A stretch of DNA of 64,000 bases, from contig OX439130.1 in NCBI GenBank assembly GCA_949318235.1, positions 41,479,540-41,543,539 of the forward strand. Reading direction: 5' to 3'. The position numbers and the translations under genes were made by a program. The notes beneath the pieces were generated by a model. The model did no database searches and had not been told where the DNA came from. It saw nothing but the letters and a program-made list of their open reading frames with translations. This document shows positions 63,716 through 64,000 of the stretch, one piece after another; the stretch's first letter is position 1, and each line of letters opens with the position of its first letter. Source of the stretch: Ecdyonurus torrentis (taxonomy: Eukaryota; Arthropoda; Insecta; Ephemeroptera; Heptageniidae).

Positions 63716-64000
63716 GTTTAAAAAAAATTATCGTGTCTATAATGAATAAATAACTTTAGGTCAACAATTATCACTCTATGTAGCAGCTATGTAGATCTCT
63801 TTTCTTGACTTTTGATGACCTATATGCCCGTATTTTCTTCACGTTTTATGTAATGTTTTGATTTTGATAACTACTGTCTCTCTTCTGCACCCTTCTGCTC
63901 TCTTCTCCCCTTTTGGCTTTGGCTTCACTTCTTTGTTCGTCTTTGTTATTCGCTGTGATTCGCTGACTCTTGATCAGCAGGCAACGCAATGGACCAATCA

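Overview
This window looks like nuclear DNA of an invertebrate animal. It is AT-rich, its genes are split by GT-AG introns, there are long (TA)n, (TC)n and homopolymer tracts, and transposon remnants are very dense. The conserved genes (an intron-containing HSP70 pair, a BAG-like protein and a 26/29-kDa-type cysteine proteinase with signal peptide and prodomain) fit an arthropod or another invertebrate phylum. I cannot name the species from sequence alone.

Gene layout: (1) 1377-4836, minus strand, is the 5' half of an HSP70-family gene (five exons seen; the rest is off the left edge or lost). (2) 8904-16062, minus, is a complete seven-exon HSP70 paralogue of 619 residues. Its exon phases match copy 1, so the two are a tandem duplicate. 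It lacks the C-terminal EEVD. (3) 39982-44091, plus, is a 949-residue low-complexity protein with a run of ~33-residue repeats and a helical C-terminus resembling a BAG (HSP70 co-chaperone) domain. (4) 48796-63540, minus, is an eleven-exon secreted papain-family proteinase of the 26/29-kDa type (562 residues) with its catalytic residues intact. The HSP70s and the BAG-like protein would be chaperone partners if the BAG call holds.

Almost everything else is mobile DNA. Non-LTR retrotransposons occur at 20765-24545 (disrupted), 26257-28090 and 52645-53900 (degraded), with 3' tails of another LINE near 4070, 34014 and 34775. TIR elements and palindromic MITEs fall in at least a dozen families: hAT-like (8-bp target duplications), TTAA-flanked, TA-flanked, and three elements with CCC...GGG ends and non-fixed 2-bp duplications. 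Many are nested; around 35503-37327 four layers can be read.

The most striking signals are hammerhead ribozyme motifs. One is at 39386-39447, between a TATA/initiator-like element and a perfect GTAAGT donor just upstream of the BAG-like gene. A second type occurs as an inverted pair (11535-11599 minus, 11781-11844 plus) in a long palindromic element inside an HSP70 intron, with a broken copy at 33511-33545. They fulfil the catalytic-core consensus and have paired stems I and II. Such ribozymes are known from Penelope-like retroelements and related small retroelements.

All exon boundaries were placed by eye from reading frame, GT-AG sites and family similarity. No alignments or database searches were run.
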